Assembly: GCA_964396385.1 (NCBI GenBank)
Contig: CAYNFH010000299.1
Span: 1-6,295, forward strand
Direction of reading: 5' to 3'
DNA length: 6,295 nt
Source: CAYNFH01 sp964396385
GTDB taxonomy: Bacteria; Armatimonadota; Chthonomonadetes; Chthonomonadales; CAJBBX01
In this document: one piece after another, positions 5,122 through 6,295 of the stretch
Position numbering within the stretch: position 1 is the first letter of the stretch
How the letters are laid out: each line of letters begins with the position of its first letter
Translations under genes and position numbers: made by a program
Notes under the pieces: generated by a model
Database searches by the model: none
What the model was told of the DNA's origin: nothing
Seen by the model: only the letters and a program-made list of their open reading frames with translations

Positions 5122-5988
5122 TCAGCCCCGAGCAGCGGTAACAATGATGACCGGGGCGGTGATCTGCGTGAATGTCCCGTCATACAGCTTCCGCAGGCCG
5201 CCCAGCGCCTCGCTCTCCGCCGCCAACCGTTCCGCCTCCGGAAGTCGCGCCAGGGCATTCCGGAACGGGGCCGCGAGCTCCATCAGTGACGAAAGCAGTT
5301 CTTCCGGCGTCCCGCGGACGGGCGCTGGATACGTTCGGCTGGTCTCCTCCACGCTGTGGAAGCCGGCCTCCGTCAGCGCTCGGGACAGCTTGCCGGGCTC
5401 GGCGAAGCGCATCGGCCCCGGCGCGTCCGGGTCCGGCTTCTCCGGCAGTCTCCTCATAAACGGCACCACGGACTCCCCAAACATGGTCCGGGGCCCGGGC
5501 GCGCCCCACACCAGGAGCGCCACGCGGCCGCCCGGCTTCAGGACCCGGCGGAGCTCCGCCAGCGCGCGGGCAGTGTCCACCACAAACATGATTCCGAAGC
5601 GCGATGTTACCAGGTCGAAGCTCGCGTCCGGAAACGGCAGGTCTGCCGCGTCACAGGCGCGGGTTTCCAGGTTGGAGACCCCGGCCTCCTCCGCGTTGTG
5701 TCGGAGCGCCGCCAGCATGGCCTCGCTCAGGTCGCTCGCCACCACACGGCCCGTCGGCCCGACGGCCTTAGCGAGTGGTATCGCCGGCTCGCCGGTCCCG
5801 GACGCCAGATCCAGCACCACCATTCCTGGCCGTGGCGCGGCCGCCGTGACGAATGCCTGCGTTACCTGCGCAAGCTGCTCCTTCATGTTGGGATAGTGCT
5901 TCTGCCAGGCCGCGGCGGTCTCGTCTCCCGCCCACTCAGCCCGAACCCGATCCTTGTATTCCTGCCGCTTTGAGTTTGCCTCGTCCAT
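5122..5988 (-). CDS. Class I SAM-dependent methyltransferase (Methyltransf_11 / UbiE-like)
   Basis: The product is a soluble Rossmann-fold methyltransferase of 288 residues. Motif I is VVLDLASGTGEPA (57-69), binding S-adenosylmethionine; the acidic residue ending the next strand is Asp86 in VVASDLSEAML; ACDAADLPFPDASFDLV (111-127) is the motif around the adenine pocket and strand 4; RRVLKPGGRVALLVW (147-161) is the usual post-motif helix and strand. The LDLASGTGEPA form resembles UbiE/COQ5-type and small-molecule methyltransferases, but the C-terminal part (about 165-288, with a segment rich in Glu, Leu and Ala) is not specific enough to name a substrate. The frame is open to an ATG at 6060, but AGGAG stands six bases before the ATG at 5988, a clear ribosome site that decides the start. 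It converges on the permease with no intervening base. It is probably transcribed alone; no promoter was convincing. Confidence 0.9.
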   Translation of the reverse strand: MDEANSKRQEYKDRVRAEWAGDETAAAWQKHYPNMKEQLAQVTQAFVTAAAPRPGMVVLDLASGTGEPAIPLAKAVGPTGRVVASDLSEAMLAALRHNAEEAGVSNLETRACDAADLPFPDASFDLVTSRFGIMFVVDTARALAELRRVLKPGGRVALLVWGAPGPRTMFGESVVPFMRRLPEKPDPDAPGPMRFAEPGKLSRALTEAGFHSVEETSRTYPAPVRGTPEELLSSLMELAAPFRNALARLPEAERLAAESEALGGLRKLYDGTFTQITAPVIIVTAARG

Positions 5989-5995
5989 CCTGCTC

Positions 5996-6000
5996 TCCTG
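5996..6000 (-). promoter_or_regulatory. Strong Shine-Dalgarno deciding the methyltransferase start
   Basis: Read on the minus strand the sequence is AGGAGAGCAGGATG, with AGGAG ending six bases before the ATG at 5988. It is the only clear Shine-Dalgarno seen before any gene in the window and favours the 288-residue product over the 312-residue form starting at 6060. Confidence 0.75.
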
Positions 6001-6097
6001 AGGCCCCATGAACCCGCCCATCTCTTCAGGCGCCCCGAATCCCGAGTACAGGGCCGTCATAAACAGGTTCTTCGGGGACCACTGGCGAACCTACTGC

Positions 6098-6108
6098 TGT
6101 CCTGGACA
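6098..6108. promoter_or_regulatory. Short perfect inverted repeat upstream of the methyltransferase, possible operator
   Basis: TGTCC-T-GGACA is an exact palindrome with a one-base centre, 110 bases before the methyltransferase start at 5988. AGGTTC (6065-6070) and GAACCT (6087-6092) form a second exact pair nearby. Either could be a regulator site or chance. No adjacent promoter hexamers were convincing, so the role is speculative. Confidence 0.25.
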
Positions 6109-6143
6109 CTACTGTTTAACGAATCGGTAGCGGCTTCCGTACA

Positions 6144-6163
6144 GGCGGCCCGGGGTGGCCGCC
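6144..6163. repeat. Perfect 7-bp GC-rich hairpin in the right-hand intergenic region
   Basis: GGCGGCC (6144-6150) and GGCCGCC (6157-6163) are exact reverse complements around CGGGGT, followed by CTTT. No gene on the + strand ends just before it, so a terminator role has no obvious client; it is better read as one unit of an intergenic palindrome cluster. Confidence 0.5.
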
Positions 6164-6172
6164 CTTTGGAGT

Positions 6173-6190
6173 GCGGTGGCAAGCCACCGC
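6173..6190. repeat. Perfect 8-bp palindromic hairpin followed by a pyrimidine tract
   Basis: GCGGTGGC (6173-6180) and GCCACCGC (6183-6190) are exact reverse complements separated by AA, followed by TTTCTCTCT. It looks like a REP-type palindrome; the tail could give weak terminator activity on the + strand, but no + strand gene lies upstream within a kilobase. Confidence 0.55.
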
Positions 6191-6225
6191 TTTCTCTCTA
6201 CCGCTTGCATGAACAAATCAACCAA

Positions 6226-6250
6226 CGCTGTAGGGACCGGGCGCCGTCCC
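6226..6250 (+). repeat. Dispersed palindromic repeat, copy 2
   Basis: This copy matches 24 of 25 bases of 4212-4236. Here GGGA (6233-6236) can pair with TCCC (6247-6250), with inner CGG/CCG pairing and a bulged C. As in copy 1, GCATGAAC lies a short way upstream (6207-6214), and the ATG in it is in the same frame relative to the repeat. From that ATG (6209) the frame stays open to the window edge, but this alone does not show a gene. The remaining bases 6251-6295 hold only short palindromes such as GAGTG/CACTC (6260-6264, 6271-6275). Confidence 0.7.
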
Positions 6251-6295
6251 ACAGTTGGTGAGTGCTCGCTCACTCGGTTAAGTGACAGCGCTGAC

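Noticed and set aside
5144..5896. Plus-strand frame opposite the methyltransferase
   Set aside because: Ser/Arg/Ala-rich low-complexity translation without a domain; the minus strand has clear SAM-binding motifs and a good Shine-Dalgarno.
5989..6060. N-terminal extension of the methyltransferase to 6060
   Set aside because: The ATG at 5988 has AGGAG at ideal spacing, and the 24 extra residues are not part of the methyltransferase fold.

Overview
The window is GC-rich bacterial chromosomal DNA with densely packed genes. Codons favour G or C at the third position, and reading frames open by chance on the opposite strand. Taxonomy cannot be fixed from this piece. The mix of a guanylate kinase with a GPSGVGKD P-loop, tandem phytanoyl-CoA dioxygenase-like genes, a CUT1 sugar permease and palindromic intergenic repeats suggests an environmental lineage such as Armatimonadota or Chloroflexota. 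That placement is inference only.

Layout. Bases 1-209 hold the C-terminal end of a GT4-type glycosyltransferase (+). After a structured gap come two housekeeping genes on the same strand: gmk (guanylate kinase, start 337 or 307, end 975) and coaBC (phosphopantothenoylcysteine synthetase/decarboxylase, 1118-2320). They are separated by a long imperfect inverted repeat (about 960-1110) that contains the gmk stop codon. The small rpoZ gene often found between these two genes elsewhere is absent. Then follow two distinct PhyH-family Fe(II)/2-oxoglutarate dioxygenases (2409-3293 and 3455-4186, +). A MalG-like ABC sugar permease (4183-5121, +) overlaps the second dioxygenase by ATGA. A class I SAM methyltransferase (5122-5988, minus strand) converges on the permease with no base between the two stop codons. 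The last 235 bases hold no supported complete gene; they carry a cluster of hairpins and a second copy of a dispersed palindromic repeat.

How the genes relate. gmk and coaBC serve nucleotide and coenzyme A biosynthesis. The second dioxygenase and the permease look translationally coupled and may act on one imported compound, but no substrate can be read from the sequence, and the partner permease, binding protein and ATPase lie outside the window.

The most unusual point is the permease 5' end. Its first 37 or so codons consist largely of repeat DNA: a GC-rich palindrome shared with the window's right edge, then about 4.4 copies of a 7-bp tandem repeat. Seven is not a multiple of three, and no other standard start codon precedes the first membrane segment, so a change in repeat number would shift the frame. 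I saw no CRISPR array, tRNA, rRNA, transposase or evident new defence system.
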